Positions 26,905 to 40,330 are shown, counted from the stretch's first letter. The stretch: 64,000 nucleotides of DNA from Limanda limanda (GCF_963576545.1 NC_083645.1:1922001-1986000), one strand, 5' to 3'. A program made the numbers and translations. Notes: generated by a model from the letters alone, not told the origin.

Positions 26905-27270
26905 TGCTACATCTACACTACTACATATTCGTTTGAAAATGCATCAACTGTATAGACCTGACGTCTATGTTTCGTTTAGTTGTTACCCTAAAACAGTGAA
27001 TTTTAGAAACGTTGGTGTCCCCCAGAAAAGCAAGCAGAATGTAGTAGTGTACATCTACACTACTACATATTCGTTTGAAAATGCATCAACTGTATAGACC
27101 TGACGTCTATGTTTCGTTTAGTTGTTACCCTAAAACAGTGAATTTTAGAAACGTTGGTGTCCCCCAGAAAAGCAAGCAGAAAGAGATGTTTGGAAATGAT
27201 GATGAAGACACTCTCAGCCGCTTGCTGATTGGGTCTTTTCGGTCATGACATAGCTTTTGCTGATACAGTA
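26905..27270. repeat. MITE-like repeat with internal tandem duplication
   Basis: A block of about 130 bp at 26909-27038 recurs almost exactly at 27051-27180, with a period of 142 bp. The joint between the copies carries ATGTAGTAGTGT, the complement of the ACACTACTACAT near the start of each copy. This suggests terminal inverted repeats of a small DNA element. The second copy continues further to about 27270. No coding capacity. Confidence 0.75.
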
Positions 27271-27941
27271 GGACAACTGCTTATTTGAGCAATCTGCCAC
27301 AATTCCTGGTCACAATATGTTTTTCTAGTGTGTTATATGAACCTATATTAAAGTATTTAGGGAGCCAAAATTCTTGAGTGGACAGAGATCGTTTTAGTTT
27401 GAAAATGAAAAACAAAATTAGTAGTACAAAAATATAAAACTACCTTTTCTTTTTTCCTTTTTAAACCACCCACTCTAGTATAGAGTCAGCCTACATTAAG
27501 CAGAGCTCTTCTGCATTTCTTTTGTTTAGTCTTCACATTGACTGTGTTGCTTGCAGTAGAGGACCATGGTTGTGTCTTCCTCTTCAAGTGGACAGCTGTC
27601 TTCAACAGACATCTTCGGTTTTCTTCTACTTCTTTCTTTGATTTCAAGCTGTTCCTCACTCGAGGATCACACGCCTCTAGGCTTTGCCTGCTATCTCTCT
27701 CCCTATGGCCCTCTTTTTCTTTTCCTCCTGCCTTTTCCTCCATCCCTGCCTCTTCACAGTCAATCACCTGCTTCTTTTCTTCAGCTTTCTATGTTCGGCT
27801 GTTGACTTTTGTTTCCTCTGTACATCTTGTAGGTCAAACACATCCAAGTGGATTCGCCTGTGGCCTGACATGAAATGAAACACATGCTCGACCTCAATGC
27901 CATGGCTTGTTTGCTCTCTTGCTTTTACAGGCATCTAAGAT

Positions 27942-27963
<22 letters not shown>
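27942..27963. repeat. (AC)11 microsatellite
   Basis: Perfect AC dinucleotide run. Confidence 0.95.
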
Positions 27964-27972
<9 letters not shown>

Positions 27973-28089
27973 ATATGCAACAAATCAGCCGAGTGTAAAA
28001 CTGTAAAATAACAAGGGAATAGAGTACATTGTGCCTTGAGCTATACATAGTATGGATCATGTCCGGGCAAAAAAAAAATTGGGAATTGG

Positions 28090-28111
28090 ATATATATATA
28101 TATATATATAT
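28090..28111. repeat. (AT)11 microsatellite
   Basis: Perfect AT dinucleotide run. Confidence 0.95.
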
Positions 28112-28248
28112 TATGGCTGTCAAACAATAACATTTTTAAATCAGATCAATCACAGGGTAGCATTGATTAATCTGATTAATCACCATTTCTTAATGCCCGA
28201 AAAATCCCAATTTTCTCTGTATATTGTTGTTGGAACGGAAAGAAAAAA

Positions 28249-28430
28249 GACAGAAGGCGGATATATAAATTAAACTTTTGGTTTTTTTATTGATGACAAG
28301 TCCAAATGATAGAGCTATTAAGATTGAAAAATAAAATAAAATCAAACTAAAACATACCACACCATAATTAAATGGGGCTGTCTCATTGATATGCCTCTGA
28401 GCAAACATAGGATGCTGTATTCAGATTTTT
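28249..28430. repeat. Local direct repeat, copy 1
   Basis: GACAGAAGGCGGATATATA and about 160 following bases recur at 29238-29400 with small indels and substitutions. The pair is of unknown class and may be two insertions of one element or a local duplication. Confidence 0.8.
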
Positions 28431-29237
28431 ACTAGTTCTTCTGCTTCATTTATATAGTATTAACTCATTAGTATTTGTGCTGAAGTAATAATGATGACCG
28501 TGAACTGTACATAGGACCTCCTCTAACTGTGTGTACAGATATCTTGTGAATGTATCAATTATGGTATAAACATATATATGCTGACTGATAGTACATTGTA
28601 TGTTCAGCAATGGCACAGACTGTTAAATGAAAATGGTTTTGTTCTTCAATATGTCTTACCTGATAACCTAATTGGTTTCCCCTCTTCGACCCTGTCTAGA
28701 GGTGATGGTGGCTGAACTTTACCTTTAGTCAAAGCCAAACACTTTTCTCTTGTTTCCAATTCTGTGTGCTAAGCCAAGCAAACCATCGTCATAGGTGGAA
28801 AGGAGTAGACTGCAGTTTGGACCACAAGCAGAGAAAATCAAGCCTGACCCAAACTCAATGTATACAGTGACAGTAGCCTTTAAAAAGATGAGAGAAAATT
28901 GAAGTTTTGTATAAACTGGAGGAAACACACCCATACACATACTTCCTTCAGAAACCAGCAAACTGTTTAGACATTCAAGCCATGATCTTGGATTGATGAC
29001 ATAATCTATACCACAGTATATCATGACAGCCAGTCTCCTTCGCTCTCATAATACCCTTCTACTGTCTGTGTGAATCCGTCAGCATTACCCCTGATAACAG
29101 TTGGACTAGTCATTACATCACATTACATCAAACCATGAGTATGTAAACTACATGTATGATCTGTTGCTAGAGCTCACATCCCCAATGAGCCAATTTTGAG
29201 AGTGTCACAGTAAAAGAAAGGCAAGTAGATGATAAAT
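28431..29237. other. Sequence between local repeats, no gene seen
   Basis: No exon or known repeat is recognisable. The 99-residue antisense frame has no domain features. Confidence 0.5.
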
Positions 29238-29400
29238 GACAGAAGGCGGATATATACATTCAACTTTTGTTTTCGTTATTGATGACAAGTCGCAAATGAT
29301 AGAGTTATTAAGATTGAAAAATAAAATCAAACTAAAACATACCACACTATAATTAAATGCTATGCCTCTGAGAAAACATAGGATGATGTTATTCAGATTA
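29238..29400. repeat. Local direct repeat, copy 2
   Basis: This is the partner of 28249-28430. Beside it, a 26-bp word starting CACAGTAAAAGAAAGG occurs at 29206-29231 and again at 29558-29583. This indicates further duplication in the same stretch. Confidence 0.8.
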
Positions 29401-32205
29401 TTTTTTTTAGCAACCTCAAAGAACCTTTATTCTTAAGACTTATGGGTCATATTAGCCTTTGGTCTTTTTCATTTTTATAAAAAATATAGGATCGCTGAAT
29501 AAAACTTTTTTTTTTCCAATTTAAATCAAACTAAAACTTTACCAATTAAATGTAAATCACAGTAAAAGAAAGGCAAGTAGATGTACATTGCAATTTATAC
29601 AGAGAAAACTAGTACATTCATACATTATACTGTATTGTTAGAAAGATCCTCCAAATACTTCCTATCGATGTTATCAGGGCCTGTTGGAAACTATCCAGTG
29701 TAGAAGGGGGGATTGGCCCTTTCCAGTTTTCCCGCACACCCAACCTCACTGCATTTCTGTCTATCTGTCTCTTTGTCAGTGCGTCTCGAGGGAAATCGAG
29801 GCCCTTTGCTGACACACCTCTCTCGCTCACACACACATACACTTTCTCGCTCTTTCTATATATCACTCTTGTTCTTTCCATCCATCTCTCCATCCATCTC
29901 CCTGCCTTTCTTCCCACAGTCCCAGGAGTATTTGAGGCCAGAGCATCCACTGTCGCATCAGGAGTCATCCAGTGTGACAGAATGATGAGCATCACACAGG
30001 CCCAGGCCTGCTGGCCCAGCCCACTACACACAAACACACTCAGTGTATACAGAGACAGAGGGAAACAAACATGTTGATTATGGCTTTACTGTCACCAGAT
30101 CATCCTAAAGCCCAGTCTGCTGCACAATAAAAAACAAATGCAAAGCTTCCCTCCCTGCCTGTCTCTCTTTGTTTTTATTTATTTATCTCTTTATTTGTTT
30201 ATGTCCTTATTTTTTTAGTCAGTTTAGTGTCTTTAATGAATAATTTATCTTTCTTTCTTTATGAATGGAATGGCTTTCATCTTATTCATTTGTACTTATT
30301 ACCTTACTTTCTGGAGTCAGGTCTTCATTAGCCTAGCTTAGCATAAATCCTGGAAGTAGAAGAAAACTACAAACCTGGCTCGATCCTAAGTTTAAAAATA
30401 CACATCATTTCAATATAGCTGTTGGACTGAATGTATTTGGTTTTGTACAGAAGAGCTTAGTTTAGCCAGGCAGGATTTTACTTTGTACTTATTTTACAAC
30501 TTGGCAGAATCTGCTAACTTGATATAAAAAGAGAACATTTACAAAACGCAAAATCTATACATTTTTACTATTCTTTTTCTTTTCAAATTCTAATGCTCCT
30601 TACAAAACATTTGGAGCAAAAAATAGATCCAACCCCAGGGTCTATCCTGGACTTGCTCTGGCAATACATAATAGAAAATAACTTTGGTCCATTGGGAGAC
30701 CTTCTGACACAAAAAACTATTGGCTGAACTTTAACAGTGGAGGAACTCACTTATCTATATTATAAGAGCACTGAAGCATAATCTGATCATTATCTTCTCA
30801 ATGTGGGATGGTAGTACAATCACATTCTGAAATTTGTAAAGTCATTAAGGTATATGTCCTCCACACTGTTCCCTCTGGTAATTAATAATATAAAAGGCCC
30901 AGTGATAATAAAGTGAAACAGGCTTTTAATAATAATTTATAATTATCTTGTATTTGAAAACATATCATACCTGCTGTCAACAAATAACTGGCTGACCACT
31001 AATAACTGAATAAAAATACATAAACGGCTGTTTGTGTGTATGTACGTGCTTTAAATAAATCATAGTGTTAAATATAAATATATTGTCTGTGAGTGTGTGT
31101 CACTGAGAGATAATTAAAAGTTTTTGTGTACTTAAGCGATAGGGTTGTTGCTATGAAAAAACAAATAAGCTGATTAATACAAAAAAGATAAATTAAATGA
31201 ATGCCTCAGAACAAACAATAATGTGCAGAGGATCTGAACCTACACTTACCTAAATATAAATATATCAATTTATATATATAGTGTGAAAATGTGTAAGGCA
31301 GGAGTGTGAACCTGTGTGTTTCTCAGACTTGTGCTAGAGTGATTGATCTGTGTTGTGTCAGAGTGGATAAAGGTGACAGCGCTGTACTCTGACCTTGGTC
31401 AAGATTACAAACTTTGTCTTTTCCATCAGTCTCCTGGTTTTCAAAATGTCAGAATCACACCAGTGTGGGACTTTTGACCTTATCGTGTAACATCCCCATT
31501 ATTGAAGTATCAAAGGATGAAGCTAGCATTATTCTGTTTTTGTTTCTTCCATCAACATATCTCATACAGAGACAAAAACTTACTAAATGTTTGTCTGTCA
31601 CAACAGAAGATTTACAGATTCACTAATTTAATTAATTATTTTTTTCTTCATAATTAGTTAATCCTTGTCTTGTCTTTTTATAAAACATAACTGAAGCAGG
31701 AACAAATTGTGCGTTTCTCTGGATTATTTTCAGGAGGGGATTTATCCACACTTGGCGCTCTGGTGAGCATTTGAGCCTGGGTACTCTCCAAAAAATGCAA
31801 TTGCTTAGGAGTATTAACACCACTAATTGTGATTATTTGCATTACATTTGTCTTCTTGTAGAAATTAAACAGATGAGATAAACTTTGGGGTTTCTGCATC
31901 TATTGCCTACAGAGTTTGTGTTAATTTATTTCTGACTGCAGGTGCATAGTTAAGGCGCGGACAAAATGTAAATGGCCGACATATAGGTCATGGTAGATCT
32001 TTTTAACTAATTAAAGTAACCTTAATTATCCTAGTTTTGATCATTGTAGGAATGGTTCATAAACAAGTACAAATAAATGCAGTAGATGTGAGGATATCTT
32101 GTCATAGGAGGAATAAAGCTTTAGAAAATTTCCAATAAAAAAAACTAACTGCACCTTAGAGTCAAACCTTTTGTTGGTGACAGTCAATCACTAACATGTC
32201 ATACA
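29401..32205. other. AT-rich sequence, no gene; possible repeat near 30318-30440
   Basis: A stretch near 30318-30400 (GTCTTCATTAGCCTAGC, 'ttagcataaatcctggaag', 'aaacctggctcg') resembles a dispersed fish repeat from memory. Class and limits are unknown. The 139-residue antisense frame at 29618-30037 is not recognisable as a protein. Confidence 0.4.
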
Positions 32206-32341
32206 TGTCCTTGGGCAAGATACTAAACATGCAAAGCACAGTATGAATGTATGTGTGGCTGAATGTGACTGGCAATGTAAAGCACTTTTCCATGGCCCTC
32301 AAGTCAAGAAAAGTGCAATATACTGTAAATGCAGTCCATTT
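32206..32341 (+). mobile_element. SINE body/tail fragment
   Basis: GTCCTTGGGCAAGATACT, an 'atgaatgtatgtgtggctgaatg' tract, and 'aagaaaagtgcaatata' ahead of 'gcagtccattt' correspond to the body and 3' end of the tRNA-derived SINE at 6264-6516. The tRNA-like head is missing, so it is 5' truncated. Confidence 0.72.
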
Positions 32342-33308
32342 CAACACCATCTTTCACAACGTCACACTACCTGTTTTTAACACAAGATTTGTTTTCAAAA
32401 ACATAAAACCTTTATATGCTTCATGCTTCCTGATTTACCTTCCCATTTTCTTCATTCAATTTGTGCTAATAACTCACAATTTTATCACCTCATTTCTACA
32501 TCATGCTGTCACTGTGGGAAATGTGATCAGAATTTTTCAGTTTGTTTCCACAGACTGTGTGCTCCTCATCACTGTTGTAAATTGGTGTTAATGGCCCACA
32601 GTCTCAATGGCTGCTTTATATGAAAGGTGAATGACTGGGGGCACTATCAGTAGTAACAGTTCTCATAAAGGCTCATTACAGCTAGCCTTGAAAACCATTC
32701 TAATCTGATATTGGTTTGAGAGTAACTGTCATTACTGGCAGAAAGGCTCACAAAATACTATAAATTTTTATGAGAAGTGGATACATTAAATATTTTGAAA
32801 AATAACATGGAGAAGAGATAATATTCAAAATAACGGCAGATGATGTGGGGGACTGAAATACTGAGACAGTGAATGTATCTTTCTTTGGCATTATTTTATC
32901 GGTGTCTCTGAAACCCAGTCTAGAATCAAAGAGACTCTGACTGAAACAAGCCTTATTTCTGTCACACACTCATAAGTCCATCTCACTGCACTTCAATTCT
33001 CTTTTGTACTGCAAGCATTGATGAGAGTCTGCCAGAGAGTTTAATATATCCACACCGAATGGCCAGATTACTGTGAAATGTAGTTGGATATTCATAATAT
33101 TGGATAATGGTACATGTCTCAAATTCTTATAAAACTGGTTCAATGAACAAGACAGTGAACTTCAGTGACAAGATATGAATCCAGTACAACAACGTTGGGA
33201 TGTAGCGGAACAAGAGGGTGTGACATAGTCATGAACAGAATTGCAAAGGAAAGTTTCCAACATATTGTGGCATCCATGGATTTAGAGTTGAGGCTGTTAG
33301 GGAGGCAC
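32342..33308. other. Unique AT-rich sequence, no gene seen
   Basis: A 114-codon frame at 32247-32591 overlaps the SINE end and has no domain features. Nothing else is recognisable. Confidence 0.5.
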
Positions 33309-33729
33309 TGTTAGGAGCACTGGAACGAAACCCAACTGCAAACACAGAAGTAAAAGGTTGTGAAGGGTTCATTAACAACAAGGTACTGAATATGGATGAA
33401 GGGCGCGTGATATGATCCTGAGGAGTTGGAGCTGGAGACTTGGTGAAGCGAGGAAGTGAAGAAGATCGCGGAGAGTCATGGCGTGTGCAGGTGGAAGGGC
33501 GCTGGAGAGAGCAGAGCAGGTGAGCAGCTTGAATCAGCACAGGGCAGGAGGATAATGGTCCTGAGGCGTGCGGAAACAACAGCAATGTGTCAAGGAGCAA
33601 AATGTCAAGAGAGACCACGCCCACACACACACAAACACAGAGACAGACAGGGGAGGACACACACTCAAAGGAGGGAGAAATAAACAGGAGTACACTGATG
33701 AACACAGATAACAATTCCAGATCCTAACA
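33309..33729 (-). mobile_element. Candidate solo LTR, minus strand
   Basis: Read on the minus strand, the element begins TGTTAGGATCTGG and ends GTGCTCCTAACA, so the TGTTAGGA and TCCTAACA tips are inverted repeats. Its start resembles TGTCAGGATCTGG of the LTR at 12284. The interior is pyrimidine-rich on the minus strand and contains CA runs. I found no matching 5-bp flanks (GGCAC against GACCA), which lowers confidence. The 161-residue minus-strand frame here is not a recognisable protein. Confidence 0.45.
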
Positions 33730-36700
33730 GACCATCACTACACATGTTTCATGTTAACTATAATAACCCTTTTTGGAGTAACTGCTATATTTAATATGTA
33801 GGGAAACACCAAAGCTGTGGTAAACTGTTAAGACATGAGGCTACATATGGATACATTTAAAACAATTTGATTTCTTATTGTTCATTGGTGGATACATTTG
33901 ATTTCATATCTAAAAATGGACAGAATTGCATTAACATAGCTGTTTCTATCTGTCTTACGTTGTATGCCAAGCTTGGTTAAACACATAGACACGCCAGCTC
34001 TTTAGTAAACACAGAGACAGATATTAACATCAGATATCTCATGTTAGTCAAAAAGTTTATCCATTCATTCCAGAGACATGACATTACATAATCTCATTAC
34101 ATGCAAAACAATCTGCTTTTTCCTGTGGGGAGGAAACAAAATAGATTTTTCTGTTGGTTGGAAAAGTTTTCTTGTGCCCCTGGAAAAAATAAAAGACAGG
34201 TTAAGAGGACCTAATGACAACAGCAGGTGTATTCACCTTCACCAAGTGTGTGAAGGAGGGGTGTGTATAGGAAATCAACACCCTCACAGTCAAAGTCATC
34301 AATGTTAATGACTTAGCAGCAGCACGCCATTTACAGAAAGCTCACCTGCTCTCTCAACAGTGCCTTGATCTGTTTCTTTCTCTCGCTCTATCTGTGTGTG
34401 TATGTGTGTGTGCTATTCCACACGTGCAAACAAAGAGAAAGTTCAACCAAGCAGACAAAAGTGAGAGTGACGGACCAAGCGAGGGAAGCGAATACAAGCC
34501 GCAGACTAAACAGCGGAGCTGAGAGAGAGTTTGATAGATAAATAGTGGGAGAGTGAGCAGGAGCTGTTAGAGGAGGCTGGAGATGACAAGGGAGGCATGA
34601 CAAGCCATTTGAGGCACAATCAATTGACAGATAAAATGAAAGTGGCCTGTCCCTGTTCCTCATCCAGCAGCGTCTCACTGCTATTGACAGCAGAATGATG
34701 TGGGATGAATAACCTGCACTATAGCAGGAAGCACGACCAGAGGGAGGGAGTATTTGGGAGTTGAAGAAGAAATAAGTCATACAGTGTGTGCTCTCATTAG
34801 CGGGTTGATAGGGCACGGTAGAGGTGACAGGTGTGACAACTGGAACACATTCACACAAACAGGCAACAAACACACACACACACACACACACGTACACATC
34901 AGGTTTCTTTCCAGGCCAATCCGTAGATGTCTAATGCTGCCAAGCGCTGACCAGATTCCCATGGTCGGAATGGAATCAAGTGTTTGAGGAATATTTTGTT
35001 TGTCTGATTATTTCAGCCAGATCTGGGTCAATTACATTGCCGATACAGAGCAGGGAGCATTTCTAATCAGCCACCAGGAAGCAGCGAAGGGCACTTTCTG
35101 CTGGAAATGACTAAACTACATGACTATATCCTGGCTGTTCTCCACTGACAAGTTATAAGCCAAAGAACCTGTATTCCCTGAGGAACATCGGCAATCATGA
35201 AATTCCGCATGATATTTTCTTCAATGTGACCTTACTATCAGTGACACAAATGTTTTTTGTGAATAAAACTTAGAAATGTGCTGATTGTCATGGCACACAT
35301 GCTTATTGGCTCTCCAGCATGGCGGTCAGGCAAAGGGGATGAGCTAACCTAGTAACACACAGGACAGGTTTTGAAAAGCAGGCGTGTTCAGAAAGTTTGA
35401 GAACAGCTGAGCAACACTTCTGACTGTTAGATGAACCCCTCGTAACCCAGAGTTTTGTTGAAATTTGGTCTCTATGTTAATGTTATAAATTGACTGTCAT
35501 TGCTGCACTTACGTGTGAAGAATAGCATGCTGGCTAAAGGGACCGAGATTATGTTCTCGCCCAACACAGACGCTGCAGGTAACTCACACCTGTCCTCTTC
35601 CTCTAGCCTGCAGCTGAAAAGTTTGCGTCTATGTATGCACGGGCAACCACGCCTTGAAATCCCTAGAGAAGTCTTAAAGCATCAAATCCCTGAGGCTGTG
35701 TTGACTTGAGCCTGATCAATACGCATATCAACAAAGGCTTTATGTTTAATGTGAAAGGTGAAAACTCTGCCCTTCCTCTCAGCTATGCAAACTAAAACAG
35801 AAAAAAACACCTGGTAAACCCATTGTACCTGAGGAGCCCAACGCTAACAACAGACATAAAGTCATAAGAGTAACTGTTGATTATAGTGGAGCATTTCGCT
35901 TGACGGGGTAGATCATTTTCTCAGGAGTTCGTGGAAACTAAACCTGCTCCAGAAGGAGTGAAAACTGGTTTTAGATTCATCAGGTGGACATAAACACCAC
36001 TCCACATGAATGATCCTGCTTCTCTGCCTCTGCTGGATGTGTAAGTAGATGACTGTTTCCTGACACACTTACTATACTGACTTAATATGATAAAAGTATA
36101 TCAATGTTTTATTCACAGCCTCAATGGCATAAATGCCTGTCGCTTAAAATTCACACAGTATCTGTTCAAGGGGGCTTGAACAATCCAACAAACAACCTGG
36201 TTGTGAACACCCCAGAGATTATTTCAGAACTTTGAGACATGTGTACTTTCAGGGCAAGAATGCACCAGGCTAAGAAGGTTATAGGAAAACATCATTGGTG
36301 ACGTTTAATGTCAAATGGCGTCCTCCTCTGCAATGTCCAGTCATTTGTTAGTTAAAGAGATATTTCAGCCTGTTCCTATTCCCATATTGTAAAGTGCAAA
36401 CTTTTTTGTCAAACCTGCTGACATCTTAGAAACTTCCTAAGAGCCTCCGTAGTGATGCACACAGTTTTCATTAAGCCTACTAGCTGTAGCATTATATGAT
36501 TGTTTATAACTTTTTTTCTGAGGAATCATGTTTTTAATGAGTATGGAGTAATACTATGTTGTCACAAGCAATACTATGTCAATGAATCCCCGGACTGGTT
36601 TTGTTAAATTTAAGCTTAGTATTCACAACTAAGCCTGGTGTGAAGCAGGAGATCAAGAGCCAAACCAAGCTAGAACACACACAAAGATGCACTCAGTTCT

Positions 36701-37769
36701 GTGTTTCTAAATTGACTTGTGTAAACAATTTTATTACTGTCAGTATATCATTGGCATATCTTTTATACCTGTATTTTACTACAACTCCATATTATCTGCA
36801 CTTTTAAGTAATCCCATTAAATTAATTTACCTCCCTACTGTAATTAAACCATCAAGTATTTTGTATCACTAAAACTATTTGGCCCAATATTGACGATACA
36901 GATATTTCCACCGTGACGTTACTGAGATGCTGGTGTACTAATGAGAGCAAGTGATGAGACACTCATTACTAGATTCATGATACATAACTGATTTTATGGC
37001 ACACGCTGAGATATTGAAAATTTATTTGAAAAATGTGTTCCTTTCTCTGCGTTTGCCTTCAAAGGCTCCCAGTCTGGGCTGTACTAACTGCTGAAAACAT
37101 CCATCTTTTTTTGTTCCTCATTTCCCAGGTTCCTTCAGCAACAAAGATTGCTTGAAAAAATCTGAGTCCTCTCACTTATCCACAGGCATCATGTTTAGAG
37201 AGGACCAGTATTTTGGATTAAAAATAACTTGTTATGAATTAAACTACTTTGAACAGGATATTGAACCAAAAAGGCTTTGATCATTACTACAAAATTCTTA
37301 ATGATGACTGTTTCAACGTAGACATATTTTTGAGCATTTGTATCACAATTACTACAACATTCAGAAATTAATTTCCTCCTTCTGTGTAAGGTTTCCTCTA
37401 GTGTTTATGGGCCATTGAGACTTCAGGAACAACGCGAGATGGTCAGGGCTTCAGGTCATATCCAGAGGAACAGGTCTGTCTCTTCACTTTGAATCAAAAA
37501 ACCAACTCCTGCACATGGTCACATACTTTCGGAGTTTCTGTAATGGGTGGGTAGTCAAGGAAATGGACCCAGTTTAGTGTTTCTCTGCTCGCTGCAAGTG
37601 GCCTCAAGAAAGGCACTGGGATGCTTGTATGCCGTTACAAGACAATGCTTGTGAGAATTCATTTTGGTATTGCAATCACAGAATAGTTGTGTGTAATACA
37701 ACAATAGAAACAAGCAATAACATGAAATATTAAAAGGAGCAGTTTATGTGAACTACTTCTCTAATCCGG
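33730..37769. other. Unique sequence, no gene; possible regulatory and repeat stretches
   Basis: The part around 34540-34710 reads like conserved non-coding DNA ('gacaagccatttgag', 'aatcaattgacagataaaatg'). The part around 35868-36065 ('ctcaggagtt', 'aaacctgctccagaaggag') resembles a dispersed fish repeat that I know only from memory. An (AC)n run lies at 34870-34891. No exon is supported. Confidence 0.4.
34870..34891. repeat. (AC)11 microsatellite
   Basis: Perfect AC dinucleotide run. Confidence 0.95.
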
Positions 37770-38010
37770 GACAGACTCAATCTGGCTCTTGTGACAATAT
37801 CACCTGTGCCCTAATACACCTCTCCTGGCTCCCCACCCAACGACATATTCCTTTGAGATATTCTTTTAAGCCCTCAATGACCAGTCTTCCTCCTACGTTT
37901 GTGACCCTCTGCACCAGGTCACTTCGTCCTCAAATGTCAGTCTGCTGTTGCCACCACCCAGGACCAACAACTGACCCTGGAGTGACAGGATCACCCCCCT
38001 TCACACACAT
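37770..38010 (+). pseudogene. LINE reverse-transcriptase C-terminal relic
   Basis: The frame from about 37791 reads DNITCALIHLSWLPTQRHI. It matches the D-H-I-T-x-x-L-x-x-L-H-W-L-P-x-x-x-R-I block found after the reverse-transcriptase domain of L2/Rex-type fish LINEs. A one-base shift near 37868 then gives KALN followed by SSSYVCDPL, the expected K-A-L-x-x-x-x-P-x-Y-(I/V) continuation. It is frameshifted and truncated on both sides, so inactive. Confidence 0.65.
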
Positions 38011-40228
38011 GTGTCACTGCTCCAATCTTGCTATCTCCAAGAAGTATCTTAAAGTAATTTCAACTGCTTTTAATATTGAATTTCATTGATTGATCTACAC
38101 TGCTGCTCTTGTGTCATTTATAACATATTTGTCATGTTTTTTTAACTTGACATGTCATGTATCTTTGAGTATCTATGAATATAGTAAATGCATACTAACT
38201 ACATCAAGGCAATGTTATAAAGGCTGCTATTCAGAAAAAGGCTGTTCCCATGGGCACAGTAAGTGCACACATTCAGCTGTGTGCCAATTCATGTAACTGT
38301 TCCTTCAGAGGACACTTTATGTATTCTACAATACATGGCAATTTAAAATGTACTCCTCTGACCCTCAAGTGTTTGGCATAATCTATAGCAATGAATCTTT
38401 GGAGATACTGCATCAACTTATTGGATCCTTTGTTGCTTCAGAGAACAAGGATACAACTAGCTGAGTGTGTTTATGCAACAGCAAATGAACAGTTAAGCTT
38501 CATTGCAACATGACTTCCCTGTAAAGTTTGAAAATCAGCATTACATAAAAAAAAATAACAGTGAAGATAATCATGACATTTCTGCTGGTTATTTTGCCAA
38601 ATAAAAGTAAAATGAATACCAAAAATTTAAACACAAAATAATCGACCTATGGTTATAAAAATTAAACTATGCATGATATGTATTTGGTAAATCACTTGTA
38701 AAGTCCTTTAAGCAGGATCTATTTTTCCAGTGAATAAGCATCACAGAGAGCTCAGGTGTCCGCTTCTGCTCTCCCATCTTAGCTCCGGGGCATCCTGTTC
38801 TCAGTGCTGTGATTTGATTCCCTGTCTGTCAACAAATTGCATTACTACTGGCCCAGTGTGCACAGCCTCACCAGGATATCAGTACCCATTGCCGGCCATA
38901 ATAACAGGGTCATATTTGAAAGAAGCAGCATCTGAACAAGACGTTATCAATATTTATGCCACTGCTTATTTCATAAGCCCCTCATTTTAAGGTCACATGG
39001 ACACATTATGCAGAGTTATGGACGATGTTAATACAATAAGTGAAGTTATGACCTTATATTTGTCCCTCCTTTTGTATCAATGCCACTGGTGAAATACAGT
39101 ATGACCTGCACAAATATGGCTTTCTGCTGTTTAAAATGCATAAAACAGTGTGTGGCCAGTTTTGTCCAGCATTCAAATTAAATTGAAATGCAGAAAAACA
39201 TCTTTGGGGATTTCCAAATGAATTTATCATTTTGTGGTGTTATAGATTTTGTATAACATTTTTTAAATATATACATTTTCAATCTAAAATCAACATTGGA
39301 GAATGACAAAGTATAAATATGAATGTGTGAATTTTTTACAACTGAATTAAAAATGATAAAATGTAATATCTCACGTTCAGAAGCATTCTCACCCTAACTT
39401 CAGTATTTAGAAGCTCCGAACGCTCCAAGCATATACCTTCATGTACACTTCACTTCTTTACTTCATCTCCTGCACTTATGGTCTTATTGACAAGATTTAG
39501 CACTTTGTATTTACTTCCAGGTCTCTTGCTGTACTTAGTCGCCCCCCTCAGTTGTAAGTGGATGTGGATAAACGTCAACATGAACAAACGTTAATGTAAT
39601 ATCTGCCATTAAGATTTAGAAAACCAAACCTTTTCCAAAATTACACTCTGCTTTTGCTTTTTCATGTTCTAAACCCTGAAATGTAAAAAAATTACATTTC
39701 ACAAAAGCACAGGTTCATATTCATACAGCATTAACCACAGTGTTGTAAAGCTTATTACTGTGGGTGCCCAGAGAACATTTTACAGCAGCTCAGATGAGCA
39801 TGTCCTCATATTTATCAAGTCAGAGTTTAAATTATCCTTTTTTTAATTCATAAAATAAATTGCCCGAAAAAGTGACATATAAATAGACAGACAGGCATTT
39901 TAAAAGACAGACAATAAGATAGCAATTAAAATGATGTATGTATAACAAAAAATTAGATTTAGGGTCGATTTTTGTAAATGGTGGGATTAAGAGGGTAAAT
40001 GAGAATTATGTGTGTCTGCATGCGTGGGTTTACCATTAGGGTGCCAGACTGACCGCCTTTCCACCAAGCCCACCAGCCTGAACCATTCCCAGGCTACAAG
40101 CCATAGTTCAGTTTCCAGGTTATCTTTAGTTTAGCAAATTCAATAAGCTCAGGCTCAATTCAACAATTAAAATCCATCATGCTCAAACAATTTGCTTTCA
40201 GTTTTCAAAGCATTGATAGCAGTGCTTT
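38011..40228. other. Unique AT-rich sequence, no gene seen
   Basis: No repeat family, RNA gene or exon is recognisable. Short frames lack domain features. Confidence 0.5.
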
Positions 40229-40330
40229 TCTATGAGAGGCAATTCGGCAAGCAGATGGTGAAGACTTGGAAATTGAACTGCCAACCTTCTGGTTTGAAGG
40301 CAATCGCTCTACCACTCAGCCACAGCCAAG
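40229..40330 (-). mobile_element. SINE head fragment, minus strand
   Basis: On the minus strand, TGGCTGTGGCTGAGTGG then TAGAGCGATTGCC forms an A-box-like region. GGTTGGCAGTTCAATTTCC forms the B-box region of the tRNA-derived SINE family seen at 6264-6516. The following CATCTGCTTGCCGAATTGCC matches the SINE body before truncation. Confidence 0.78.

Larger units (their letters stand above)
27271..28248. other. Unique sequence with microsatellites, no gene
   Basis: A pyrimidine-rich stretch (27560-27790) gives overlapping open frames on + without domain features. A CA run and a TA run are listed separately. Confidence 0.5.

Noticed and set aside
29618..30037. 139-codon minus-strand frame
   Set aside because: No domain, no splice sites placed consistently, and composition typical of non-coding DNA.
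33229..33714. 161-codon minus-strand frame as a secreted protein
   Set aside because: The hydrophobic Cys-Val-rich start comes from GT-rich repeat sequence, and the rest lies in a candidate LTR. No family features.
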